Positions 54,647 through 63,497 of a stretch of 64,000 nucleotides of DNA are shown here, one piece after another. This DNA comes from UBA3478 sp965662045 (GTDB lineage: Bacteria; Bacteroidota; Bacteroidia; Flavobacteriales; Flavobacteriaceae). The translations under genes were made by a program, and so were the position numbers. How positions within the stretch are numbered: position 1 is the stretch's first letter; every line of letters starts with the position of its first letter. Where the stretch lies: NCBI GenBank assembly GCA_965662045.1, contig CBFIGE010000012.1, forward strand, positions 1 through 64,000, given 5' to 3'. Under the pieces are notes generated by a model. It saw only the letters and a list, made by a program, of their open reading frames with translations, did not search any database and had not been told where the DNA came from.

Positions 54647-56251
54647 TTACCTCTTAGGTAATGCCATTCTCCATCCTTCATCGAGTTGACGTGATAGTGT
54701 ATTTAAGACCTCACTCATATCTTCGCGCTCAGCTAGATTTTGTGTTTCGAATTCATCAAACTCTTTATCGTAGAGCTCATAACTTTTAAACTTTCCTCTA
54801 GTGCCTAAATCAGAGTCCCATTCATACCACGAAATGAAGTGGTATTTTGTTGTGTTCATCGAGTAGCCCATATATCGTTTTCCGTCAGCAGAAACTTTTG
54901 GCCTGCGATGGAACTGACTAAAGGCGGCTTCCTTCCACGGTAATTCAGGATTCTCAATTAGAGGAACAAAACTTGTTCCTTGCGCATAATTGGGAACATC
55001 AATTCCCGCTAATTCGCAGATTGAGGGAAATAAATCAACCAGCTCAATCATTCCATCTGTTTGAACTCCTCGATTTTTTTGATTTGGATATCGCACAATT
55101 ACGGGTACTTTTAAATCAATATTGTAATTGGTCATTTTACCCCAGCTATTGTGGTCTCCTAATTTCCAGCCATGATCTCCCCAAATTACAATGATGGTGT
55201 TTTCGTAGATTCCGAGATCCATTAAATGTGTGAATAGGTCTCCGAGTAAAGCGTCCACGTAACTTACGCTTGCGTAGTATCCTTGCCTCAATGTCCGTAT
55301 TGTGTCCTCTTCCATTCTGTAAGAAGAAGTGGGATGACCAATATGCGAAAAACCATCGTAATGTCTTAGTTCATACATTGAATTCATTGAATAAAGAGGC
55401 GCTCCTTTCGGTATTTCTTTGTTCTTAGCTAGTGGTATTTCGTTTGGGTCATATAAATCCCAATATTTCTTTGGAACCGCAAATGGTAAATGAGGACGAA
55501 AAAACCCCAGTCCCATGTAGAATGGTTGGTTCATTTTTGCTAGTCGTGATAGTGTCTCTTTGGCTAATTTTGTTTGTGCCCCGTCATAGTACATAGTGTC
55601 ATGCACATCTGCTGCCTCCCAAGCTGGTCCGGTATTCCATCCATCAGCGTATCGAACAGGTCGAATTTTTAATAGCGAATCTCTTTTAATGGCTTGTGAA
55701 GCATTTACCTCTTCACTGATATAAAAAGTTTCTCCATCTCTTTTTAGCCATTCTTTTTTCTTGTAGCGAGAAGGCCTAAGATCTGGTTCATCCCATGAAA
55801 CTGAGTCAGGCATATAATTGTGGAAGATTTTTCCGATGTTAACCGTATGATAACCAAATTTTGAAAAATACTGAGGCATAGTTACGGCCTCGGGATTTAG
55901 TTCTCTGAATTTATCCCCAAGATGCCAAACACGAGTAGAATCTGGTCTTATACCAGTCATTAAGCTAGCTCTAGAAGGTGCGCACACTGCTGCCTGACAA
56001 TATGAATTTGTAAAAGTTATTCCCTCCCTCGCAAATTCATCAATATTGGGAGTGACAGCAATACTATCCCCATATACTCCTAAACTAGGTCTTAGATCAT
56101 CAATGGAAATGAATAAAACATTCGGTTTAGATACATTTTTCTCAGTCTTACTGCAACCAATTGATAGTAAGCTTATACATGTGAAAAGTAAAATTGTGTT
56201 GAAGTGTGTATTTCTCAAATTGGTCTTATTTCTGAAATTTATTGAATTCAA
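54647..56251 (-). CDS. Sulfatase lipoprotein (iduronate-2-sulfatase type)
   Basis: A 534-residue sulfatase with a lipoprotein signal (SLLSIGCSKTE, Cys33). The formylglycine motif CAPSRASLMTG has Cys90; metal-binding Asp51 and Asp52 are in FISIDDLRPSLGVYGD, and IWGDHGWKLGDHNSWGKMTNYN (near 375-396) is the iduronate-2-sulfatase-like C-terminal motif. It would remove 2-O- or related sulfates from polysaccharides at the cell surface. It has no adjacent glycosidase, but precedes the S9 peptidase gene in the opposite order on the same strand (91 bp gap). Confidence 0.93.
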   Translation of the reverse strand: MNSINFRNKTNLRNTHFNTILLFTCISLLSIGCSKTEKNVSKPNVLFISIDDLRPSLGVYGDSIAVTPNIDEFAREGITFTNSYCQAAVCAPSRASLMTGIRPDSTRVWHLGDKFRELNPEAVTMPQYFSKFGYHTVNIGKIFHNYMPDSVSWDEPDLRPSRYKKKEWLKRDGETFYISEEVNASQAIKRDSLLKIRPVRYADGWNTGPAWEAADVHDTMYYDGAQTKLAKETLSRLAKMNQPFYMGLGFFRPHLPFAVPKKYWDLYDPNEIPLAKNKEIPKGAPLYSMNSMYELRHYDGFSHIGHPTSSYRMEEDTIRTLRQGYYASVSYVDALLGDLFTHLMDLGIYENTIIVIWGDHGWKLGDHNSWGKMTNYNIDLKVPVIVRYPNQKNRGVQTDGMIELVDLFPSICELAGIDVPNYAQGTSFVPLIENPELPWKEAAFSQFHRRPKVSADGKRYMGYSMNTTKYHFISWYEWDSDLGTRGKFKSYELYDKEFDEFETQNLAEREDMSEVLNTLSRQLDEGWRMALPKR

Positions 56252-56342
56252 CTTTTGTAATTGTATTTCGTACTATTTTGAACTAGGTTTTTATCTCGAA
56301 AAAACGAAACGCCTTAATGTTCGATAGTTGTTTTGGTTCTTA

Positions 56343-58349
56343 TTAGTCGTTCGTGTTTTTTGAAGAGTGCTTCTCAAACCACGCATTGATATAACCGTGA
56401 GTTCTTAGAAAGTTTGATGGTTTAGAACTCGTTCCGTGATATTCTTTATTAAATCTGATCATCACTGTAGGCACCTTGTTCATCTTTAAGGCTTGATAAT
56501 ACTCTTCGGTTTGTGAAATTGGTGTTCGTAAATCTTCTTCTCCACACATAAGCATAGTTGGAGTTTTTACATTTCCTACATACATTAACGGAGATCTTTT
56601 AATATGTTCACTCGGATCTTCCCAAGGATATTTTTCAAAATTGTGGTACCAGCCCGATCCGTCAGTAGTTCCAACAAATGAGAACCAATTTGTTACGGGA
56701 TAATTGACTGAAGCTGCAGCAAACCTATCCGTTTTTCCAACAATCCAGCTCGTAAGAACTCCGCCGCCGCTACCACCATATACATACATCTTATTCTCAT
56801 CTATATATCCTTTCTCAATAACTTCATCAACACCAGCCATTAGATCATCGTAATCATTGCCGGGATAGGCATTTTGAATAGCGTTTGCAAAATCATAACC
56901 ATAGCCCGTAGACCCCCTTGGGTTTGTGTATAAGACAACTTGGTCTTGAGCTGCGTGCAATTGAAAATTATAGTTAAATCCTACATGATACATGCTGTGA
57001 GGGCCTCCATGTATTCTAAGAACCAAGGGATACTTTTTATTGGGGTCAAATTGTGGTGGTTTCACAATCCATCCTTGTACTCTTTTTCCATCAACTGAAG
57101 CATAATTAATTTCTTCGACCTTGCCGAATTCGACATTATAGAAAATATCTTCATTGACATTAGTAAGACGTTTGATGTTTTTTGATTTTTCAATTGAAAA
57201 AGTAACAATGTCACTGGGATTCGATGGATCAGTCCAAGTTGCCACCATTTGGGTACCTACCAAGTCACTCATGCTCAGCATGTGATTTCCTTCGGTAATT
57301 TTTTTCACTTTACCTTTAAGATTTGCAAAGTATACGTTGCTTTGACCAAACGCTCTCACATTGAAATAAACACCTGAATTATTGTTTGCCCAAAAAGCAG
57401 AACTTGGTGTTTGATCTAAATTAGAGGTAATGCATTTGAGATTTGAACCGTCAGTATTCATTACATACATTTTGCGATCGTTGTAAAAATTCGTCGAATA
57501 GGTGGAGCCCACAAAAGCAATTTTAGTTCCATCCTTCGAAATCTTTGGCGAAGACTCTGTTCCCGCTCTAGTTGTCAATTCATTTATTTCTAGGCTGCTG
57601 ACATCAACTGAATACAGATTTGATTGTCCTCTGGCGTATTCGGCTTCAGGCTTTTGATAGCTGCTAAAAATTATTTTTTTACTGTCTCTTGTCCAAGTGA
57701 TTCCCCCAGAAATATCCTCATATTCTCCAGATGTAATTTGTCGGGCAGTTCCACCCTCTGATGGTACGATGAATAATTGTTTAAATCCTCTTTCAAGAAA
57801 ACCAACTCGATCTTGACTGTAATCAACTTGATCTATGACTTGAGGAGCTTTTGTCCATTTAGCATCCTTTGGTCGAGCAGGAATTCCAATTGGTTTTAAA
57901 GCTGGGTCGGATGAAACATGCATTAAGAAAGCTATGTGTTTGCCATCTGGAGACCATTCCATGCTAGATGGTGATTTTTCGAGTTTGGTTATTTGTGTTG
58001 GTTCTCCTTCAACCCCCAAATACTTAACGAAAATTTGAGTTCCATTGGGTTCTCCTTTTTTGGTAAAAGCAATTTTATTTCCGTTTGGTGACCATTTACC
58101 ATTTGATCCATTTAGAAAAAATCGATTCGTAGAACCATCTCTATTCATAATCCAGAGGTCAGTTTCTCTCTTATCGTCAATTAAATTAATCCAAGTTCTA
58201 GAGTAAAGGACTTGGTTGCCGTCTGGAGAAAGTTTTGGATTTGAAGTCCATTCATAATTTTTATAGTGTTCTAAGGATAGCCTATTGTTTTCTTGACCTT
58301 GAACAAAAATTATGCATGCAATGAATAGAAATGATAGAGAACGCTTCAT
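56343..58349 (-). CDS. S9 family prolyl oligopeptidase-like peptidase, exported
   Basis: A 668-residue peptidase with a signal peptide (ending near FVQGQE, residue 20). An N-terminal beta-propeller with PD40-like repeats (NPKLSPDGNQVLYSR, WSPNGNKIAFTKKG, WSPDGKHIAFLMH) precedes an alpha/beta-hydrolase domain. The catalytic Ser is in YGGSGGGVLTSW, the Asp in EEDLRTPISQTEEY and the His in KEYHGTSSKPSNF. Members cleave dipeptides or acyl-peptides in the periplasm. It is single-gene with an AT-rich 218-bp upstream region before the rightward DUF4920 gene. Confidence 0.94.
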   Translation of the reverse strand: MKRSLSFLFIACIIFVQGQENNRLSLEHYKNYEWTSNPKLSPDGNQVLYSRTWINLIDDKRETDLWIMNRDGSTNRFFLNGSNGKWSPNGNKIAFTKKGEPNGTQIFVKYLGVEGEPTQITKLEKSPSSMEWSPDGKHIAFLMHVSSDPALKPIGIPARPKDAKWTKAPQVIDQVDYSQDRVGFLERGFKQLFIVPSEGGTARQITSGEYEDISGGITWTRDSKKIIFSSYQKPEAEYARGQSNLYSVDVSSLEINELTTRAGTESSPKISKDGTKIAFVGSTYSTNFYNDRKMYVMNTDGSNLKCITSNLDQTPSSAFWANNNSGVYFNVRAFGQSNVYFANLKGKVKKITEGNHMLSMSDLVGTQMVATWTDPSNPSDIVTFSIEKSKNIKRLTNVNEDIFYNVEFGKVEEINYASVDGKRVQGWIVKPPQFDPNKKYPLVLRIHGGPHSMYHVGFNYNFQLHAAQDQVVLYTNPRGSTGYGYDFANAIQNAYPGNDYDDLMAGVDEVIEKGYIDENKMYVYGGSGGGVLTSWIVGKTDRFAAASVNYPVTNWFSFVGTTDGSGWYHNFEKYPWEDPSEHIKRSPLMYVGNVKTPTMLMCGEEDLRTPISQTEEYYQALKMNKVPTVMIRFNKEYHGTSSKPSNFLRTHGYINAWFEKHSSKNTND

Positions 58350-58567
58350 AGTATTGTAATTAAATTTTGTGCCTAACGTTAAGGTACAAATTTGAATTTA
58401 TTTAGATTAAACATAAAAGACCAATTGAATTGACTAACAGCATTTTATAATGACTTTTGCAAGGAACATTGCAATTTAAATCTTGATGTACTATTATTCT
58501 CTATCTCAACTTGAATTATAGAACTTAATTCACGAAATTTACCCTCAGAATATTAAGGGCCTTTATT

Positions 58568-58996
58568 ATGAAAATTACAATGCATTTGTTTTTCTTGTTG
58601 CTGACATTTTTGTCATTCTCTCAAAATTCTGAAAAAGAAGGTAAATCTGAAATTAACTTTTTTGGTGAGCAATTTTCAATTTCAGAAGAATCTGTTGAAC
58701 TAACAAAAGGACAAATTCTCTCAAGTTGTCCAAACAAAGGTTGCTGGGTTAAAGTAATCTCTGGCAGGGAAGAGCTGTTTGTAACCTTTAAAGACTATTC
58801 ATTTTTTGTTCCCAAAAATGGAATTACTGGAAAAGAAATCATTATTAAAGGTGCAGTCGAGGCAGACACAATTTCAGTTGCTCAGTTAAAGCATTATGCT
58901 TCGGATGCTGGTAAAACAAAGGAGGAAATTTCGAAAATTAAAAATCCTCAAATCACCAAATCTATTGTTGCCGATGGTGTGGCAATTTTTAATTAA
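58568..58996 (+). CDS. DUF4920 exported protein
   Basis: A 142-residue protein with a signal peptide (ending near FLSFSQN, residue 19). The conserved SSCPNKGCWVKV (residues about 51-62), typical of DUF4920, contains two cysteines that could bind a metal or form a disulfide. DYSFFVPKNG and KGAVEAD follow. Function unknown. The next gene begins immediately after its stop. Confidence 0.88.
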   Translation: MKITMHLFFLLLTFLSFSQNSEKEGKSEINFFGEQFSISEESVELTKGQILSSCPNKGCWVKVISGREELFVTFKDYSFFVPKNGITGKEIIIKGAVEADTISVAQLKHYASDAGKTKEEISKIKNPQITKSIVADGVAIFN

Positions 58997-58998
58997 TA

Positions 58999-59412
58999 TT
59001 GTTGCTAAACCAGCAGATAGATGAAAAAAGGTTTTTGTTATTATTAACACCTTTATTAATGGCTTTTCAATGTGAGGAAGACCCTTATTTTGGAACGGAA
59101 TACGGAATTCAAAATAATTCTAGTTACAATTTAATTATTCTTTTTGAAGAAGCTGGAGAGGTTTTAATTGAAACCCAGTCCTATCAATATATTTCAAAGA
59201 GTTCAAATTCTAATTCCTTCGTCCCTCCATCTGAAGCTTCCTGGTTTAGAAGTAACCAAATAAAGCTTTACCGAGAAGATGGTAACGGAGATTTGTTATT
59301 AACCTATGAGCAAAACCCAATTTTAAATGATTTGTGGACACCAGAAACAGACTCACAATTACCAGATTATTTCTATTATAAATTGATAATCACAGACGAT
59401 TTGCTTCAATAG
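58999..59412 (+). CDS. Small lipoprotein with damaged start
   Basis: The open frame gives about 137 residues, but a natural start is missing: the only ATG, at 59021, is followed by six A bases and falls out of frame with the body. One more A would give MKKRFLLLLTPLLMAFQC, an ideal lipoprotein signal, then EEDPYFGTEYGIQN. A TTG at 58999 is the only other start. The mature part is an all-beta-looking protein of about 110 residues with no recognised domain. It lies right after the DUF4920 gene. A real one-base deletion or a sequencing error in an A run is likely. Confidence 0.6.
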   Translation: MLLNQQIDEKRFLLLLTPLLMAFQCEEDPYFGTEYGIQNNSSYNLIILFEEAGEVLIETQSYQYISKSSNSNSFVPPSEASWFRSNQIKLYREDGNGDLLLTYEQNPILNDLWTPETDSQLPDYFYYKLIITDDLLQ

Positions 59413-59496
59413 AAAACGATAATAAATAAGTGGATAAAGAATAGTTAAAAACAATTACATTTTTTATTAATAAAAGCCGTTTAACGTATGATTATT

Positions 59497-59534
59497 TGAA
59501 ATATCGAATTATCAGTTTTACTTCAAAAGATTTT
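59497..59534 (+). repeat. Degenerate dispersed repeat, copy 1
   Basis: TGAAATATCGAATTATCAGT and the following 18 bases match copy 3 (63885-63921) with few differences, and the end GTTTTACnnCAAAAGATTTTGA matches copy 2 (near 60274-60295). In one frame all three copies give a similar peptide ending in T(S/A/P)(K/R)DF, so they look like fragments of one old gene. Confidence 0.55.
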
Positions 59535-59586
59535 GAGCTAGAAACCTATCTAAAAGAAAACTTAAGTCATAGGAGTACTAACAATT

Positions 59587-60129
59587 TTAGATTTTCTTTT
59601 CCTTTAGTGTAACATATATTAGAAAAAAAGCTCCAAATACCATTTCAATAATCCCTCCTGTTATTGCTCCTAAATAAAAAGCTTGATTAAAAATCAAACA
59701 GAATACACCCGCAATAATTAAAAATAGACCCAAAATCCAATAAAATTTCATTCCGTAAATTGTTTGAAATACGAAATACCTAATGCCAATGGTCATTAGC
59801 ATGATTGGATAGAACCATAGTTTTTGTAAGTGGAAAACAGAATAGGCTATAAGCAGCCCTACAAATAAAATTACGGTACTTTCGGTAGCTAGTGTAGCAA
59901 GAGGATTATTTTTTTGATGTTTTCCAGTTCTGCCTAATAACATGCTAAAGACCACACTAAAAGGATAAATGAGCATTCCACCTAAAAAAAAGATTAAAAT
60001 ACTTGTTTCTTTAGATAAGTACATACCGCATATTCCAGAAATCATCCATATCATACCCGAAATAAAGATTCCTGTTCCTCCGCCTAAATAGGCGATTCGC
60101 ATGTCTTTCTGTAACTCCTTAAAGTGCAT
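59587..60129 (-). CDS. Five- or six-helix membrane protein (DUF7010-like)
   Basis: A 180-residue membrane protein with about six helices: near 16-35, 42-62, 83-105, 108-120, 127-145 and 150-172. A hydrophilic loop LGRTGKHQKNNPLATLATEST lies between the second and third. The start LQKDMRIAYLGGGTGIFISGMIW resembles DUF7010 proteins; this is a weak, remembered match. Function unknown. It sits between two copies of the degenerate repeat. Confidence 0.6.
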   Translation of the reverse strand: MHFKELQKDMRIAYLGGGTGIFISGMIWMISGICGMYLSKETSILIFFLGGMLIYPFSVVFSMLLGRTGKHQKNNPLATLATESTVILFVGLLIAYSVFHLQKLWFYPIMLMTIGIRYFVFQTIYGMKFYWILGLFLIIAGVFCLIFNQAFYLGAITGGIIEMVFGAFFLIYVTLKEKKI

Positions 60130-60220
60130 TGAATAATAGTTTAAAAACAGGTGTTAAATAATTTTTTAAATATTTTAAAAGCCTAATTACGATTAAAAAT
60201 TAAACTGCTGCACTGTAAAA

Positions 60221-60295
60221 GTATAACCGTTGTATTGTTTTAGTAGATAACTCATTGCGTTTATTGAACGTTGGTTTTACAGCAAAAGATTTTGA
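60221..60295 (+). repeat. Degenerate dispersed repeat, copy 2
   Basis: The first 33 bases (60221-60253, starting GTATAACCGTTGTATTG) differ from copy 3 (63849-63881) at one position only. The remainder aligns at the peptide level (NVGFTAKDFEL against NISLTPRDFLI). It lies between the DUF7010-like and glycosidase genes. Confidence 0.7.
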
Positions 60296-60353
60296 ATTGA
60301 CTATCTAGACGATATAGCAAATAAAAATATTTAGAATATTAAAAGATCAAAGG

Positions 60354-61499
60354 TTATTCCATTAATATTTCTTTGATAAATTCAATTTCTTTTTGGTCAA
60401 AAGGAGTTTTATCTGGTAAATAAATATCATGATGCCATATTTTTGGCAAAGAATCAAATTGTTCTTGCCAAGAAGACCATGGAAAAACCGTATTTGTCTT
60501 ACCGGCTACAAAACCCCAGTTTATAGCTGCCACTTCTTTTTCTTTAAACAAGGGTAGCATATTTTGGAACTTGTTTTCTTCCCCTCGTGCTAAATATTCA
60601 GTACATAAAAGAGGTCTATTATATTTTTCTAAATCTTCTATTTTCTTTTTCGTTTCGTTTAAATCTCCATAAGCATGAAATGAGATAACGTCTGAATTTG
60701 ACACTGCAAATTGATCAATTGGTGATAAGCTGTTTAGAGAACTCCAGGTATTAGGCTCTTTCCATAAACCTACAGTTAAAGGCTGAGACGGGTTAACCTC
60801 TCGTGCCCATTTAAATATTTTTTTAAGTAATGATAATGTATAAATATGTTTTTCTTTTACTTCAGGTCCTCTATCAGGGTATCTTGGATCTGAAGGTGAA
60901 ACATTATCTGGTTCATTATATAAGTCCCATCCGACAACACGTTTATCGTGAGCAAAATGACTTATAATTCCTTTAATGTAATTCTTCACTTCAAAATGAC
61001 GTAAACTATCCCCTAAAATAGCTGAACCTGGGGCTTGAACCCAACCAGAATTATGTACAAAAGGAATAGGTTCTGGTTGTTTTCCTAATTTGGGAACAGG
61101 ATGCCAAACATCATCTAATAAAACAAAAAGGGTTTTAATGCCCTTATTATTAGCGGTTTCTAAATAAGCATCGAGCCGGTTTAAAAACCCTAAAGAATCT
61201 TGATTCCAAAGCAAATTATGTAGGTACACACGGTGTAAATTCATACCTAATTCAGCACTCCATTCTAACTCTTTTTCAATTGTTTCAGGGTCAAAGGTAT
61301 CTTCCTGCCAAAATTCCAATTGATTTATGGAAGTGCTTGGGTTGAAGTTTGTGCCTACCATCCATCCGTTATTCTTTTTCCATTCCCATGCTCTTTCTTC
61401 ACTCCATCTATTTTTAAGTACTGAAGAAGGTCTATTTTGGCATTGAGCAAAAAAAACTAGAATGATCGTTAATAGACAAAGATTTGGTAGTGCTCTCAT
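60354..61499 (-). CDS. Clan GH-A glycoside hydrolase lipoprotein (cellulase/mannanase-like)
   Basis: A 381-residue lipoprotein (VFFAQCQNR, Cys20) with a TIM-barrel of the GH5/GH2 type. NGWMVGTNFNPSTSINQLEFWQ (strand 1, near 44-66), NLHRVYLHNLLWNQD, GWDLYNEPDN with acid/base Glu196, SFHAYGD and LLCTEYLARG with nucleophile Glu301 mark the fold. The substrate is not certain; sequence resembles proteins annotated as 1,4-beta-xylanase or cellulase-like. It lies on the same strand as the MFS transporter upstream, separated by a gene remnant. Confidence 0.87.
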   Translation of the reverse strand: MRALPNLCLLTIILVFFAQCQNRPSSVLKNRWSEERAWEWKKNNGWMVGTNFNPSTSINQLEFWQEDTFDPETIEKELEWSAELGMNLHRVYLHNLLWNQDSLGFLNRLDAYLETANNKGIKTLFVLLDDVWHPVPKLGKQPEPIPFVHNSGWVQAPGSAILGDSLRHFEVKNYIKGIISHFAHDKRVVGWDLYNEPDNVSPSDPRYPDRGPEVKEKHIYTLSLLKKIFKWAREVNPSQPLTVGLWKEPNTWSSLNSLSPIDQFAVSNSDVISFHAYGDLNETKKKIEDLEKYNRPLLCTEYLARGEENKFQNMLPLFKEKEVAAINWGFVAGKTNTVFPWSSWQEQFDSLPKIWHHDIYLPDKTPFDQKEIEFIKEILME

Positions 61500-61577
61500 T
61501 TGCCTAATTTAGTTAAAAACCCTGAACATTGTTCCGTATTTAATTAAAAGACTAATTCATTTCAATTTCTTAACCGT

Positions 61578-61841
61578 TTAATTTTGTGTTAATTGAAAAG
61601 GTAACGTTTCCACAGCACGATTTACTTTTCTTTCAACCTCTTCAATTTGTAAGTTGTCTGTAAAAGTATCTCTCAAAACAATTTGATAAGAAGTGGTATT
61701 TCCCTCTAAATTAAATGCAATAGTTCCGTTGTCTTCATTCAGCTAAACATCCAAAAATCCACCATTATTATTGGTAATTGCTATATTTTCAGGATTGTAA
61801 ATTGCTTGAATAAGAAACAAACATTTTAGTCTTTTAGACAT
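61578..61841 (-). pseudogene. Remnant of a degraded gene (C-terminal fragment)
   Basis: On the minus strand, from an ATG at 61841, the frame reads MSKRLKCLFLIQAIYNPENI, NNNGGFLDV, then an in-frame TAG, then LNEDNGTIAFNLEGNTTSYQIVLRD and a further coherent stretch ending QLTQN at a TAA (61578). Apart from the single stop the frame stays open for 88 codons with sensible composition. The C-terminus looks like a beta-sandwich tail such as end domains of polysaccharide-active enzymes, but I do not recognise it. Confidence 0.45.
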
Positions 61842-61872
61842 TCAGGGGCAATAGAAATCTTTAAAAGAATAG

Positions 61873-61887
61873 GCTTAATTATTAAGC
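61873..61887 (-). terminator. Possible hairpin terminator of the MFS operon
   Basis: GCTTAAT-T-ATTAAGC is a perfect 7-bp inverted repeat about 105 bp beyond the MFS stop. On the minus strand it is followed by CTATTCTTTT. The stem is short and AT-rich, so a weak or different role is possible. Confidence 0.3.
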
Positions 61888-61991
61888 TTCAGAAAGCTAT
61901 AGGACATTAATCTATAAATGTTAGTTTATCCTAATTATGCAGATTATAAATAGCTGAACTGAAGGAGGAAGATATGCTTATGGTTAAGTCT

Positions 61992-62888
61992 CTAAGCCCT
62001 GTTTGTTTTCAAAGAAAATCTAATAGATGCCATTAAACCTATAAGTGAAAATACAGCTAACATAAAATAGACGTATTGATGACCAACAATTCCAGGGTTT
62101 TCATCTAATAAATATCCAATTATTGGGCCTACAAAAATATCAGGACTGTATCCGACAACTGAAATTAGTCCAACTGCAGTGCCGGTTAAAGCAAAAGGAA
62201 CTTTAGCTTCTTTCAAAACAGCAAAATATAATGCGCGTATTGAATAAGTTCCAACTGCTAAAACTATCAAAGACAGGTAAAATATAAAATTCATATTAGA
62301 TTTAATAAAACCTAAAGAAAAAATCACAGCTCCTATTAGCATAGTAATGAAGCCAAAAATTATCCAAAACAAATTCTTAGTTTTATCTGCTAATAATGCA
62401 ATGGCTATGCAGACTATTGGGCGTAAATACAATTGCAAAGCACCAACTTCTGACGCTTTAATTTCATCAAATAACAGTATCTCTGAAGCATATAACGAAT
62501 AAATATCAGTAACCTTGTAACCCACATAGGCACACATTATTATTAACATTACTAACCATATTGATTCATTCTTTAGAACATTCTTTATATTGGTATAAGA
62601 ATTTAAATTAGATTCAATAGTTGCGTTTTTTTCATCAGAGTTTCTAAGAAAAATTAGAACCAACAATCCAATTAAAGCAACCATAAAAGACGAGAATAAT
62701 ATAACATACCTGAACGCTTCTTGTCGTTCAAGCATTGAAGCAGACTCTATATTTTTAGTTAATATTATTGAAAAAATAAATACTCCAATGCTACCCATTG
62801 AAGCGGCTACAATCCCCCTTCCTCCATCTAGCAAACCAAATGCTTTGCCTTGATTACTATCTCCACCCCACTTGATTACTATCTCCAC
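61992..62888 (-). CDS. MFS transporter, C-terminal part (frame broken by duplication)
   Basis: 298 residues covering the later helices of a major facilitator protein. It would continue from the 62857-63276 frame: KWGGDSNQGKAFGLLDGGRGIVAASMGSIGVF (residues 7-37) is the helix 4-5 signature of sugar-phosphate-type (OPA/nitrate-like) MFS proteins, and its first part repeats the end of the upstream frame. Nine or so helices follow, including YSPDIFVGPIIGYLLDENPG. The ATG used here lies in the duplicated segment and is probably not a natural start. Substrate unknown. Confidence 0.8.
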   Translation of the reverse strand: MEIVIKWGGDSNQGKAFGLLDGGRGIVAASMGSIGVFIFSIILTKNIESASMLERQEAFRYVILFSSFMVALIGLLVLIFLRNSDEKNATIESNLNSYTNIKNVLKNESIWLVMLIIMCAYVGYKVTDIYSLYASEILLFDEIKASEVGALQLYLRPIVCIAIALLADKTKNLFWIIFGFITMLIGAVIFSLGFIKSNMNFIFYLSLIVLAVGTYSIRALYFAVLKEAKVPFALTGTAVGLISVVGYSPDIFVGPIIGYLLDENPGIVGHQYVYFMLAVFSLIGLMASIRFSLKTNRA

Positions 62889-62892
62889 CCCA
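62849..62892. repeat. Perfect 22-bp tandem duplication inside the MFS gene
   Basis: Two identical copies of the 22-base unit starting CTTGATTACTATCTC lie at 62849-62870 and 62871-62892. As 22 is not a multiple of three, it shifts the frame. Removing one copy joins the two halves as LWGGDSNQGKAFG, the expected family motif. Confidence 0.95.
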
Positions 62893-63276
62893 CAAGCGAG
62901 TGGCTTTTATCATAGCTCCCCAAAATAAAAACACACTTGTAAACCCCCAGTATCCATATAAAATTTGTAAAGTTAAGTATGACGGATATGAGGCTAAAAC
63001 AATACCTCCAAGTGAGGTTAAAATCAAAGCTGAGGACATTAATTTTCTAGTTGAATATCTATCTGTAACAATACCTCCATATATATAAGATAATAATGCA
63101 ACAAACCCATAAACGGAGAATAAACTACCTAATTGAAAGTTGTTCAATTGAAAAACATCTAAAAAGGTTGGTCTAAAAACTCTTGATAAAACGTAGGGAA
63201 GAAAATATATAAATTCTCCTGAAAGAATTAAAAGTATTAGGGTTAAAATTTGTTTGTTATTTATTGAATTTTTCAC
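62857..63276 (-). CDS. MFS transporter, N-terminal part (frame broken by duplication)
   Basis: 139 residues with the first four helices of a major facilitator protein: a basic start (MKNSINNKQ), YVLSRVFRPTFLDVFQLNNFQLGSLFSVYG, YIYGGIVTDRYSTRKLMS (loop 2-3 motif near 65-82) and GYWGFTSVFLFWGAMIKATRLWGGDSNQ. It then runs into VGWR and a stop, because of a 22-bp tandem duplication. With one copy removed the gene would encode about 428 residues in one frame. Its ATG is 6 bp after the stop of a 42-codon ORF in the same direction, so it belongs to an operon of four. Confidence 0.82.
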   Translation of the reverse strand: MKNSINNKQILTLILLILSGEFIYFLPYVLSRVFRPTFLDVFQLNNFQLGSLFSVYGFVALLSYIYGGIVTDRYSTRKLMSSALILTSLGGIVLASYPSYLTLQILYGYWGFTSVFLFWGAMIKATRLWGGDSNQVGWR

Positions 63277-63282
63277 AAAAAC

Positions 63283-63411
63283 TTAAAATATATTGTATGG
63301 CAGTGTATTCGTATTATAGCCTCCAAAAATTTCAGTTCCCACAAAAACTCCACTAAATAAAAAAAAGTGAATAAGTGATGTTTTAAGTATTATTCTAATT
63401 GTTTTTTTCAT
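63283..63411 (-). CDS. Small membrane protein, 42 residues (putative)
   Basis: The ATG at 63411 overlaps the stop of the preceding 29-residue ORF (ATGA). The peptide MKKTIRIILKTSLIHFFLFS plus GVFVGTEIFGGYNTNTLPYN has one membrane helix (about 10-30) and a short polar tail. It ends 6 bp before the MFS gene. I do not recognise it. The overlaps argue that it is translated. Confidence 0.5.
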   Translation of the reverse strand: MKKTIRIILKTSLIHFFLFSGVFVGTEIFGGYNTNTLPYNIF

Positions 63412-63497
63412 TTTTTCAGCTCAATGTATAAAAGACAAATGCCACAAATTACACCACAAACAATTATTACTTTGGTTGTCCAATCTAATTTTTTCAT
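63408..63497 (-). CDS. Small membrane protein, 29 residues (putative)
   Basis: MKKLDWTTKVIIVCGVICGI followed by CLLYIELKK: one helix of about 18 residues with three cysteines and lysines at both ends. Its start overlaps the stop of the 60-residue ORF and its stop overlaps the start of the 42-residue ORF, each as ATGA. This double overlap is the main evidence. Confidence 0.5.
   Translation of the reverse strand: MKKLDWTTKVIIVCGVICGICLLYIELKK

Noticed and set aside
38625..56251. The two sulfatases as parts of a polysaccharide utilisation locus
   Set aside because: They are 15 kb apart, on opposite strands, with no SusC/SusD, no regulator and mostly unrelated genes between them.
61960..62040. 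Strong Shine-Dalgarno-like AAGGAGG before an ATG at 61974 on the plus strand
   Set aside because: The resulting frame has only 20 codons and lies antisense to the MFS gene; Bacteroidota rarely depend on such sites. Probably chance.
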